A stretch of 64,000 bases of DNA, from the NCBI GenBank assembly GCA_025359965.1, contig JANYDC010000028.1:62001-126000 (forward strand). Reading direction: 5' to 3'. The translations under genes and the position numbers were made by a program. The stretch comes from Pedosphaera sp. GTDB taxonomy: Bacteria > Verrucomicrobiota > Verrucomicrobiia > Limisphaerales > SXQI01. Positions 1-8,355 of the stretch are shown one piece after another (position 1 is the stretch's first letter; every line of letters starts with the position of its first letter). The notes below the pieces were generated by a model. The model saw nothing but the letters and a program-made list of their open reading frames with translations, was not told the origin of the DNA and searched no databases.

Positions 1-1245
1 ATAGCCCTTGATTGTTTTGGCCAGAATGACGGTCGGTTTGCCGGTGGTCTCCATGGCAACCGAGTAGGCGGCAAATACTTTTCTGACGTCATGACCACCT
101 CTCAAAAGTCGGGTCAATTGATCATCAGTCAAATGATTGACCAAAGCCTTTAACTCGGGTGATGTGCCGAAGAAATGTTTACGGATGTAACTGCCGGGCT
201 CCACTGAATACTTCTGAAATTCGCCATCAACGACCTCGTTCATCCTCTTGGGAAGAAGTCCTTTGGTATCAGCGCGGAAAAGCTCATCCCATTCCGTGCC
301 CCAAATGACTTTGACCACGTTCCAGCCAGCTCCGCGGAACATCCCTTCCAGCTCCTGAATGATTTTACCGTTGCCGCGCACGGGACCATCAAGCCGTTGC
401 AAATTGCAGTTGATGACCCAAACCAGATTATCCAAACCTTCGCGCACGGGAAGGGTTAGGCAGCCAAGGGACTCAGGTTCATCGGACTCGCCATCGCCCA
501 TAAAGGCCCAGACTTTGGACTCACCCAGCGGCAGGAGGTTGCGGGCTTTCAGATACCGCATGAAGCGGGCCTGATAGATAGACATGATTGGCCCCAAACC
601 CATCGAAACGGTGGGAAACTGCCAAAACTCAGGCATCAAATACGGATGCGGATAGGAGGAAAGACCACCTCCTGGTGAAAGTTCGCTGCGGAAATTCTGT
701 AAATTCGTGACGCTCAAACGGCCTTCAAGAAAGGCGCGGGCATAATTTCCGGGAGTGGCGTGTCCTTGAAAATAGATCAAATCGCCCTGCTGTTGATCGT
801 TTTGGGCGCGGAAAAAATGGTTGTAGCCCACTTCGTACAAAGTGGCGGACGAGGCAAAGGTTGAGATATGGCCGCCCAGACCCTTGTCATCACGGTTGGC
901 GTTGACCACCATGGCCATGGCATTCCACCGGATGTAGGACTTGATGCGGCGTTCCAGGGGAATATCGCCGGGATACTCAGGTTCATCCTCGGGCGCGATG
1001 GTATTGGAGTAAGGAGTGCTGGTGATATCCGGCAGCGCAGGCAATTCGTCGCGAAGGCGGTTCATCAGCTTGGCGATGAATTCCGGCGTGCGATCAGGCT
1101 CCTGGGTTTTGAGGATATATTCCGCCACAAACGCCAAGGCCTGCTCTTGTTGAGCTGCTTGGAGGTGTTTGGCGCGAGTCGCGGTGCTCTTGCGCTTGGT
1201 GTTCTGGACGGCGACTGCGTTTCCTTCCACTGATTTATCTTTCAT
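1..1245 (-). CDS. aceE: Pyruvate dehydrogenase E1 component, homodimeric type (5' part of gene; runs off the left edge of the window)
   Basis: Not in the supplied ORF track because it has no stop inside the window. My minus-strand translation from ATG at 1245: MKDKSVEGNAVAVQNTKRKSTATRAKHLQAAQQEQALAFVAEYILKTQEPDRTPEF...IRWNAMAMVVNANRDDKGLGGHISTFASSATLYEVGYNHFFRA...DLIYFQGHATPGNYARAFLEGRL...VWAFMGDGESDEPESLG...VINCNLQRLDGPVRGNGKIIQELEG, typical AceE sequence. Confidence 0.95.
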   Translation of the reverse strand, partial: MKDKSVEGNAVAVQNTKRKSTATRAKHLQAAQQEQALAFVAEYILKTQEPDRTPEFIAKLMNRLRDELPALPDITSTPYSNTIAPEDEPEYPGDIPLERRIKSYIRWNAMAMVVNANRDDKGLGGHISTFASSATLYEVGYNHFFRAQNDQQQGDLIYFQGHATPGNYARAFLEGRLSVTNLQNFRSELSPGGGLSSYPHPYLMPEFWQFPTVSMGLGPIMSIYQARFMRYLKARNLLPLGESKVWAFMGDGESDEPESLGCLTLPVREGLDNLVWVINCNLQRLDGPVRGNGKIIQELEGMFRGAGWNVVKVIWGTEWDELFRADTKGLLPKRMNEVVDGEFQKYSVEPGSYIRKHFFGTSPELKALVNHLTDDQLTRLLRGGHDVRKVFAAYSVAMETTGKPTVILAKTIKGY

Positions 1246-1260
1246 CGTTCGTAAAAATAA

Positions 1261-1329
1261 AGAGCCCAAGGCGATCAACGCCTTTGGTTTTTCACCTCGG
1301 TAAATGGCTCAAACTGCTTTCTGGGCTCT
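1261..1329 (-). promoter_or_regulatory. Candidate structured 5' leader / attenuator-like element of aceE
   Basis: Minus strand: AGAGCCCA (1329-1322) is complementary to TGGGCTCT (1268-1261). A second hairpin CCAAAGGCG-TTGAT-CGCCTTGG (1287-1266) overlaps it by 3 nt and is followed by GCTCTTTATTTTT just before the aceE ATG. Confidence 0.4.
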
Positions 1330-1524
1330 CGGACTGGACGAAGGACCCAAGTGGTGATGTTGGTGGACCAACAGACAATGATCAAGATACAGCAGAGCGA
1401 AATGGTGACAAATAAAATAAACTGCTTTTAACGCAAGAATTCAGGCGCTCAATAAGTTTGCCTTATCATAAAGCGGACTACACCAAAAACACGCGGTTTT
1501 TCACTGACTCAAGCCACGTGAGAC

Positions 1525-1617
1525 GGGTAAGTTGTAAAAGCTTCAACTAACCCACTTAAGGGGTTGTAGCAAAAGCCGATAGAGTTTTCGTAGTCGCGTT
1601 AAAACAAGCGCGGCTTT
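1525..1617 (+). promoter_or_regulatory. Candidate structured 5' leader of the pilT operon
   Basis: GGGTAAGTTG (1525-1534) / CAACTAACCC (1544-1553) forms a 10-bp stem with one mismatch; AAAGCCG (1572-1578) / CGGCTTT (1611-1617) forms a 7-bp closing stem just before the ATG at 1626. Confidence 0.35.
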
Positions 1618-1625
1618 GACCAGAT

Positions 1626-2717
1626 ATGGCAAAGATTGACGCGTTTTTTAACCTGATGTTCGAGCAAAAAGCCTCGGACCTCCATCTGGCGTCCGGCAAC
1701 CCGCCGATGCTCCGGATCAATGGCGAGCTCCATCGCGTAGATTATCCTCCGCTGGAAAGCGACATGCTCAAGGCCATGCTCTACGAGATCACCCCCGAGT
1801 ATAAGGTGAAGATCTACGAGGAAACGGGCGACGTGGACTTCGGTTACGAAATTCCGAATGTCTCTCGCTTCCGCGCCAATTTTTTCAATCAGAAGAACGG
1901 GTGTTCGGCTGTGTTCCGGCAAATTCCCTCCAAAGTGCTTTCCTTTGAGGATTTTGAAAAATTCGACGCGCCGCTGCCGGCAGTCCTGAAAAAATTCTGC
2001 ATGCTGCACAAAGGCTTGGTGGTTGTGACCGGCCCCACGGGCTCGGGCAAATCAACCACCCTAGCCGCCATGGTGGATTACGCGAATAAAAACCGGCGGG
2101 ATCATATCATAACGGTGGAGGATCCCATAGAATTCGTGCATGAGAGCAAGAACTGCCTCGTGAACCACCGCGAAGTTGGGCTCCACACGAAATCGTTTTC
2201 CGCCGCGCTTAAGGGTGCTTTGCGCGAGGATCCGGACGTCATTCTAATCGGCGAAATGCGCGATCTGGAGACTATCGAACTGGCTTTGACAGCGGCCAGC
2301 ACAGGTCACTTGGTGTTCGGCACCCTCCACACCCAAAGCGCGGCCAAAACTGTGGATCGTATCATCGACGTCTTTCCGGCCGATCAACAGAACAAGATTC
2401 GCGCCACCCTATCCGAAGCTCTCAAGGGAGTGGTGGCACAAAACCTTTTTAAACGCATCGACAAAAAAGGACGCGTTGCGGCCCTGGAAATCCTGGTATT
2501 CACCACCGCTGTGGCCAACCTCGTGCGCGAAGGCAAAACGCACCAGATTCCAGGCATGATCCAGGTCGGCAAACGGATCGGCAACCAGCCGCTGGACGAT
2601 TCCATCATGGACCACCTCAAGATGAAGCGGATCTCGCCTGAGGAGGCCTACGACAAGAGCTTGGACAAGAAAAAATTCCGTCCCTTCCTACCCCACCCCC
2701 CTGAGGATGAGGATTGA
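1626..2717 (+). CDS. pilT: Type IV pilus retraction ATPase PilT
   Basis: Walker A GPTGSGKST, Asp box ITVEDPIEFVH, LIGEMRDLETIELALTAASTGHLVFGTLHT, AIRNLIRE-like AVANLVREGKTHQ. Confidence 0.93.
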   Translation: MAKIDAFFNLMFEQKASDLHLASGNPPMLRINGELHRVDYPPLESDMLKAMLYEITPEYKVKIYEETGDVDFGYEIPNVSRFRANFFNQKNGCSAVFRQIPSKVLSFEDFEKFDAPLPAVLKKFCMLHKGLVVVTGPTGSGKSTTLAAMVDYANKNRRDHIITVEDPIEFVHESKNCLVNHREVGLHTKSFSAALKGALREDPDVILIGEMRDLETIELALTAASTGHLVFGTLHTQSAAKTVDRIIDVFPADQQNKIRATLSEALKGVVAQNLFKRIDKKGRVAALEILVFTTAVANLVREGKTHQIPGMIQVGKRIGNQPLDDSIMDHLKMKRISPEEAYDKSLDKKKFRPFLPHPPEDED

Positions 2718-2737
2718 GATAAACCGCTTGGGGAATT

Positions 2738-3952
2738 ATGCGCCGTAACGAACTAGACCACATACTGACCATGATGCTGGATTCGCATCGTGACGTGTCC
2801 GATTTGAATTGGACGGTGGACAAACCACTTCAGGTCGAATCCAGCGGCTACCTTGTGCCGGTGGAGATTCACCCAGCCATTGACAGGCTCACGCCCTTTC
2901 AAACGGAAATGGCGGCAATGAATCTCATAGCCGGCAATCGGCGCCTTACCGAGGATCTTCTTCGGAGGGGCTCATGCGACTCATCGTACTACGTCACCGG
3001 TAAAGCCCGTTTTCGCGTCAACATTTTCTCCCAACGCGGCAATTACTCAATCGTGCTCCGCAAATTGAACACGAAGATTCCCACGCTGCAGGATCTCAAA
3101 ATGCCGCACGTTCTCACCGAATTGCCCAAGGAAAAAACCGGGCTTGTACTGGTTACTGGCGCCACCGGTTCCGGCAAATCCACCACTCTTGCGGCGGTGC
3201 TAAATCATATCAACGAAACGAAGTCCATCCACATCATCACCTTGGAGGACCCCGTTGAATTTGTTCATCCGCAAAAGAAGGCAACTTTCAATCAGCGCGA
3301 AATGGGCACGGATTTCGACAACTTTGCCTCAGGTCTTCGAGCCTCGCTCCGTCAGGCGCCTAAAGTCATTCTGGTCGGTGAAATGCGGGACCGTGAAACC
3401 GTTGAAATAGGTCTGAGTGCGGCTGAAACAGGACATTTGGTATTGAGCACACTCCACACCATCGACGCTGGTCAGACCATTAACCGTATTTTGGGCATGT
3501 TCGAGCAGGACGAGCAGGAACAAATCCGGCTGCGCTTGGCCGATACACTTCGCTGGGTGGTTAGCCAGCGGCTAGCACCGCGAATTTCAGGCGGGCGGCA
3601 TGCATTACTTGAAATCATGGGCTCAAACATGCGTATCAAGGATTCGATAATCCAAGGTGAACGCGAGGGTTGCAGTTTCTCGGAAATCATCGATTCCAGC
3701 CGCACTTTTGGCTGGCAAACATTCGATCAAGCGGTGCTGGACGCCTATGAGGCTGGAATTATCACTGAGGAAAACGCACTGCTTTATTGCACCAAAAAAG
3801 GTCCAGTCACTCGCGGAATCGATAACATTAAGAAAACTCGCGGAGAGCATACGAGCAACATCATGAGTCTGAACATGCGCCGCAGCACTCAGGCCGCACC
3901 CATGGCGCCTGCGGATGCTCCCTCCGGTTTCAGCAAACTTCGACTCAAATAA
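2738..3952 (+). CDS. Second PilT/PilU-like type IV pilus retraction ATPase
   Basis: Walker A GATGSGKST, ITLEDPVEFVH, LVGEMRDRETVEIGLSAAETGHLVLSTLHT; tandem with pilT. Confidence 0.9.
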   Translation: MRRNELDHILTMMLDSHRDVSDLNWTVDKPLQVESSGYLVPVEIHPAIDRLTPFQTEMAAMNLIAGNRRLTEDLLRRGSCDSSYYVTGKARFRVNIFSQRGNYSIVLRKLNTKIPTLQDLKMPHVLTELPKEKTGLVLVTGATGSGKSTTLAAVLNHINETKSIHIITLEDPVEFVHPQKKATFNQREMGTDFDNFASGLRASLRQAPKVILVGEMRDRETVEIGLSAAETGHLVLSTLHTIDAGQTINRILGMFEQDEQEQIRLRLADTLRWVVSQRLAPRISGGRHALLEIMGSNMRIKDSIIQGEREGCSFSEIIDSSRTFGWQTFDQAVLDAYEAGIITEENALLYCTKKGPVTRGIDNIKKTRGEHTSNIMSLNMRRSTQAAPMAPADAPSGFSKLRLK

Positions 3953-3953
3953 T

Positions 3954-4421
3954 ATGAGTTTCGACCTCGATTTCGTCAAAATCACGGACAAGCCGGCGCT
4001 GCTGGCCATCAATGCTCCCGATCTCTTGGCCACGGCGCGCATGGCGCTGAATGACCTTGATTACAAATGCCATACCACAAGCAATCCTGGTGAATTTCTC
4101 ACCCGGTTTGCTCAAGTACAGTATCAGGTCGTGATCATCGAGGAATTATTCTGCGCTTCGAACATTGTGGAGAACGATGCGTTATTGCAGGTACAAATCA
4201 TGCCCATGGCCCAGCGACGTCACGCAGCGATTTTGCTGGTGGGCGACTCCTTTGAAACCCTTCACGCCATGCAGGCTTTTCAGATGAGCGTCCATGCGGT
4301 CATCAACCGCAACGATTTCACCGTCCTGCCCCAAATTCTCCAGCAGGTCATCGCCGACAACCAAATGCTGCTGGGCATCTATCGCGACACCATTCAACGA
4401 ATTGCTACGGGGCAAATATAG
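3954..4421 (+). CDS. Small receiver-like protein (possible pseudo-receiver)
   Basis: Starts 1 nt after the stop of the PilU-like gene (ATG 3954). Alternating pattern LLAINAPDLLATARMALNDL...YQVVIIEELF...AAILLVG...VHAVINRNDF resembles a CheY-like fold without a clear phosphoacceptor Asp. Confidence 0.5.
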   Translation: MSFDLDFVKITDKPALLAINAPDLLATARMALNDLDYKCHTTSNPGEFLTRFAQVQYQVVIIEELFCASNIVENDALLQVQIMPMAQRRHAAILLVGDSFETLHAMQAFQMSVHAVINRNDFTVLPQILQQVIADNQMLLGIYRDTIQRIATGQI

Positions 4422-4530
4422 AAACGGCTGCTCAAACCATCCGCCCGTCGCTTTGTTTTTGCCAGAACGAAGAAAAAAGCCAATGCTGGTCAGGTTGAAG
4501 AGCGCCCCCCGGTGCCGATAAACTTAAAAA

Positions 4531-5478
4531 ATGCTTACCCAGCCTGAAAAATTGACCCAGCCGGAGTTCTTTCGCGCTTACGGACTGAACCTTGAATCTG
4601 ATTTCCCGTTCCAAGAGTTGCCGCCCATCCATGCCCAACCTGCTGACGTAATCATCAAAAGGGTCTCAATGGGCGTTCCACAACAGGGAGGTGAATTGGC
4701 GAGCTATTTCCCCATCGACGCCGAAACCATCTACGTCCACCAAAACGAAGTCGCGACAATCAAGGTGTGCTCGGGACGTGAACTTTTGGTGGATCCCCAT
4801 CCGGATGCGGCAGCTTCAGTTGTACGCCATTTCATTCTCCATCAAGGCTTTAGCATCCTGCTCTGGCAATTGGGCCGGGTCCCTCTTCATGCAAGTGCAG
4901 TGGTGAAGGACGGTCAAGCGTACGCGTTCATGGGTGATTCTGGCGCCGGCAAATCCACGCTTTGCGCCTCACTTCACTTGGCTGGATGTACTCTCGGTTC
5001 TGACGACATCGTTTCTCTCGAATGCGGGGATGGGAATTCAGGCCCCCTATTTCAACCGAGCTTTCCACAACTAAAACTGGTGCAAGATTCACCTGTGTCG
5101 ATTAAGGCGGATACGCATACCCACGCGCTTGCGGACAATGAGTTGGAAAAGCAGGTTTGGAATGCTCACCGGAATTTTTCACATGAAAAAGCACCCTTAA
5201 AGGGTATTTTCAGTCTGAAATTTGGCTCTCAACTCGGAATTTACAAACTGCCACCCCAGCAATGCTTTGGTTTCTTGAACCAGAACACTTACGGGTCGAG
5301 CATTTTGCCCGCCGTGGGATGGCAGGAACGCCATCTTCGACAATGCGCGGAAATAATCCGTAGGGTGCCGATCTATGTTCTAGTCCGCCCCAAAGATTTC
5401 ACCCTCCAACCCCAAGTCATTGAACTGCTCTTCAAGCAGTTCAAAGCAGATTTATCGGGTGGCTTTACGCAGGCGTGA
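4531..5478 (+). CDS. HprK-like serine kinase (HPr kinase/phosphorylase fold)
   Basis: LHASAVVKDGQAYAFMGDSGAGKSTLCASLHLAGCTLGSDDIVSL; P-loop GDSGAGKST typical of HprK-related kinases. Confidence 0.75.
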   Translation: MLTQPEKLTQPEFFRAYGLNLESDFPFQELPPIHAQPADVIIKRVSMGVPQQGGELASYFPIDAETIYVHQNEVATIKVCSGRELLVDPHPDAAASVVRHFILHQGFSILLWQLGRVPLHASAVVKDGQAYAFMGDSGAGKSTLCASLHLAGCTLGSDDIVSLECGDGNSGPLFQPSFPQLKLVQDSPVSIKADTHTHALADNELEKQVWNAHRNFSHEKAPLKGIFSLKFGSQLGIYKLPPQQCFGFLNQNTYGSSILPAVGWQERHLRQCAEIIRRVPIYVLVRPKDFTLQPQVIELLFKQFKADLSGGFTQA

Positions 5479-6460
5479 ACTCCAGCAAGTGAAACTCACG
5501 GTGGATCCGCAAGACCCGATTAGGAGCCAGACCAGCGCGGGTCGCCAAGGATTGCAAAGCCTCAATAGTCCGAAGCTGGCCTCCGAGATTGACCCACAAC
5601 ATCAAGTCCCAGAGTGACCCATGTAGATCAGGCGGCGTAGGCAGAATCCCTTCGAAAACAATGAGTCGGCTTGCAGGACCCATAGCTTCCCTGCACCGCT
5701 TCAAGATCAATTCCGCCTTCACATCGTCCCAGTTAAATAGAACCCGGCACAAAAGGTAGGTTGAGCCGCCTGAGGGAACCCGGTCCAAAGCCGAGCCTCC
5801 AACCAACTGACAACGCAATCCAACTCCTGCAGCATCCAATACTGCTTGAGCTTGAGATATGACTTCCGGCCGTTCCAGCAGAATGCCTGTTGTATCTGGA
5901 TTCTTTGACAAGAACCGAGAGATCACATCTCCGGATCCGCCGCCAACATCGACCAAGACCTCGCCCTTCTCCAATTGGAGCCCATCGACCAGCGGTGTGA
6001 CAAAACCGCGCGAGGCCTCCATTGCCGAGGCGATGCCGCCTCCGCTTTGCATGTCCTGTTCGTAAAACTCATGTCCATGGACATGGCCAAAGGCCGTTCC
6101 GCCCTTTCGAAGGGCATCGGGCAGCCCTCGCCATGATTCAAAAAAATCGCCGCCGTTAAACAGCACCCACCCGCTAAGCGAACCGGGAATGTCCTTCTGA
6201 AGATATGCCGCAGTCATCGAGAGACGATATCGGCCTTGATCATCCCTCAGCATAAGACCAGCCTTCACAAGCACTGTTAGAAAGCGCTCAAGCGGACCGG
6301 CTTGCAAGCCGATTGATTGAGCAAGCTCTCCCGAAGTGAGCGGACGCTTTCCAATGGCATCGAAGATGCCCAATTGAACCCCCGCATAAACTACTTGCGG
6401 AAGGTACTGGAGGGTCATCAGGTTGGTGATGATTTCAAGAGGAGAGGCTATCGGTGCCAT
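5465..6460 (-). CDS. SAM-dependent O-methyltransferase (acetylserotonin-O-methyltransferase / methyltransf_2-like)
   Basis: N-terminal winged-helix dimerisation domain (VVYAGVQLGIFDAIGKRPLTSGELAQSIG), EVLVDVGGGSGDVISRFLSKNPDTTGILLERPEV, C-terminal ...LWVNLGGQLRTIEALQSLATRAGL. Confidence 0.85.
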   Translation of the reverse strand: MAPIASPLEIITNLMTLQYLPQVVYAGVQLGIFDAIGKRPLTSGELAQSIGLQAGPLERFLTVLVKAGLMLRDDQGRYRLSMTAAYLQKDIPGSLSGWVLFNGGDFFESWRGLPDALRKGGTAFGHVHGHEFYEQDMQSGGGIASAMEASRGFVTPLVDGLQLEKGEVLVDVGGGSGDVISRFLSKNPDTTGILLERPEVISQAQAVLDAAGVGLRCQLVGGSALDRVPSGGSTYLLCRVLFNWDDVKAELILKRCREAMGPASRLIVFEGILPTPPDLHGSLWDLMLWVNLGGQLRTIEALQSLATRAGLAPNRVLRIHREFHLLEFTPA

Positions 6461-6555
6461 GCATGTACTGGTTTCGCGTTAGCTTATTGCGAATCAACCA
6501 GTTGAATCAGAATAGAGTGGCCCTCGAAGCCGAGCAAGTCTTTAATATCCAAGAT

Positions 6556-8355
6556 ATGATTAGCAAATTTGCGCCGATGCGCAACATTCCGCGGGCGTTC
6601 CGACTTGTTTGGAACAGCTCGCCGAAATGGACAGCCCTATCCATTTTCATTGCGCTGCTCATGTCGGCTTTCCCTTTGATTGGGCTCTATGCCCAAGGGC
6701 ACATCATGGATGAATTAGTGGCACTGCTTCGCAGCCCCAATGCCAAGTGGGATTCACTTAAATTCTGGGTCATTCTAGTGGCAGGAATCGGCCTTTTTGG
6801 CAGCGTGCTGAAGAGCATCCTCACTCTGGTGTCCGATCGACAGAGCCAGGATTTCACGGACTCCATGAAGGATGTCGTGTACCAGAAATCCAGCGAAGTG
6901 GACCTTTCTTTTTATGAGGATTCCAAATACCAGGACACCATGCGTCGCGCGCAGGCAGAGGCACCGGTCCGGCCCAACAAAATAGTCAGCAGCCTCGTTC
7001 AGTTGCTTCAGGGACTCTTCTCACTGTCCATGGTCGGCGGTGTGCTCATCCTTAACTTACACTGGGGGATACTCCTTCTACTCGCCTTTGCCGTGCTGCC
7101 CGGGCTTCTGCTCAGGCTGAAATTTTCCCACAAGCTTTATGATTGGCAGCGCAAACACACCGCTGTGGAACGCGAGGTGCAGTATTTCGATGTCGTCCTC
7201 ACGGACACTTGGTACGCCAAGGAATTGAGACTTTTCAACCTCGCCCCTCTGATGATGTTGGGCTCGCGGGAACGTCGACGCAGGCTGCGCAAAGAACGCT
7301 TCAAGCTGCTGATAGGACAATGCGGCAACGATCTTTTTGGACAATTCTGCTCGGGTATCGCAGGTACTGCTGCCATGGGCTACATCGTTTACGCCGCCGT
7401 CCAAGGGCATCTTTCCATCGGCCAAGTGACCATTTATTTGGGGGCTTTTCAGCGCGGACAAGGTGCACTTTCGGAAGTGTTAGGCTCCATGGCAGGCTTG
7501 TATGAGAACAATCTGTTCTTAAACAATTTGTTTGAATTTCTTGACCTGAAACCTTCCATCACGGACAAATCGGGCGCAATCCCAGTACCGCAGCAACTCC
7601 GCCAAGGAATTGTATTTGAGAACGTTTCCTTCGCCTACCCGGGTAAAGATGTGGCGGTTCTCAAAAACTTGAACATGGTTTTCCGGCCCGGCCAAGCCAT
7701 TGCCTTGGTCGGAGAAAACGGCTCCGGCAAGACGACCTTGGTCAAACTGTTGTGCCGCCTTTACGAGCCAACCTCCGGGAGAATCCTGCTCGAAGGAAAG
7801 GATATCAGAGAGTATCAGATCGAATCCCTGCGCGCCGCCTTCAGCGTTATTTTTCAAGATTACGTCCGTTACAACCAGACAGTTGCAGCCAATATCGGAT
7901 TCGGCAACATCAAGTGCTTCAATGATCGCGAGAAAATCATCGCGGCAGCAAAGTACTCTGGAGCTGATGAAATGATCAATCGGCTTCCGAACAAGTACGA
8001 TTCCATGCTGGGCCGACTGTTCGAAGGCGGTGAGGAACTCAGCGTGGGGCAATGGCAAAAGGTGGCCCTGGCACGCGCTTTCCTACGTGACTCCCCCTTC
8101 ATCATCCTTGATGAACCCACCAGCGCGCTGGATGCTCGGGCAGAATTTGAGGTATTTGAGCGCTTTGTGCAACTTGCCAAGGGCCGTACATCCATTATGA
8201 TCAGCCATCGACTTTCCACCACCAAACTAGCTGATACAATTTATATGCTTGATCATGGACAACTGGTCGAGGAAGGCAGCCACGACGAACTCATCATGGC
8301 CAACGGCCAATATGCCAATATTTTCAATCTTCAGGCATTGAGATACCGCGAGTGA
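6556..8355 (+). CDS. ABC transporter, fused permease and ATPase (exporter type)
   Basis: ALVGENGSGKTTLVKLL (Walker A), LSVGQWQKVALARAFL (signature), FIILDEPTSALD (Walker B). The ORF opens at 6454 but ATG 6556 (MISKFAPMRNIPRAF) is a more plausible start because the upstream part overlaps the divergent methyltransferase. Confidence 0.9.
   Translation: MISKFAPMRNIPRAFRLVWNSSPKWTALSIFIALLMSAFPLIGLYAQGHIMDELVALLRSPNAKWDSLKFWVILVAGIGLFGSVLKSILTLVSDRQSQDFTDSMKDVVYQKSSEVDLSFYEDSKYQDTMRRAQAEAPVRPNKIVSSLVQLLQGLFSLSMVGGVLILNLHWGILLLLAFAVLPGLLLRLKFSHKLYDWQRKHTAVEREVQYFDVVLTDTWYAKELRLFNLAPLMMLGSRERRRRLRKERFKLLIGQCGNDLFGQFCSGIAGTAAMGYIVYAAVQGHLSIGQVTIYLGAFQRGQGALSEVLGSMAGLYENNLFLNNLFEFLDLKPSITDKSGAIPVPQQLRQGIVFENVSFAYPGKDVAVLKNLNMVFRPGQAIALVGENGSGKTTLVKLLCRLYEPTSGRILLEGKDIREYQIESLRAAFSVIFQDYVRYNQTVAANIGFGNIKCFNDREKIIAAAKYSGADEMINRLPNKYDSMLGRLFEGGEELSVGQWQKVALARAFLRDSPFIILDEPTSALDARAEFEVFERFVQLAKGRTSIMISHRLSTTKLADTIYMLDHGQLVEEGSHDELIMANGQYANIFNLQALRYRE

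Noticed and set aside
1500-1625. Class I c-di-GMP (GEMM) riboswitch upstream of pilT
   Set aside because: Some hairpins exist but the conserved GEMM segments could not be aligned; kept only as an unspecified structured leader.
4422-4530. Mini-ORF (MLVRLKSAPRCR) before the HprK-like kinase as a RiPP precursor
   Set aside because: Only 12 codons, no leader/core organisation, and most likely chance.
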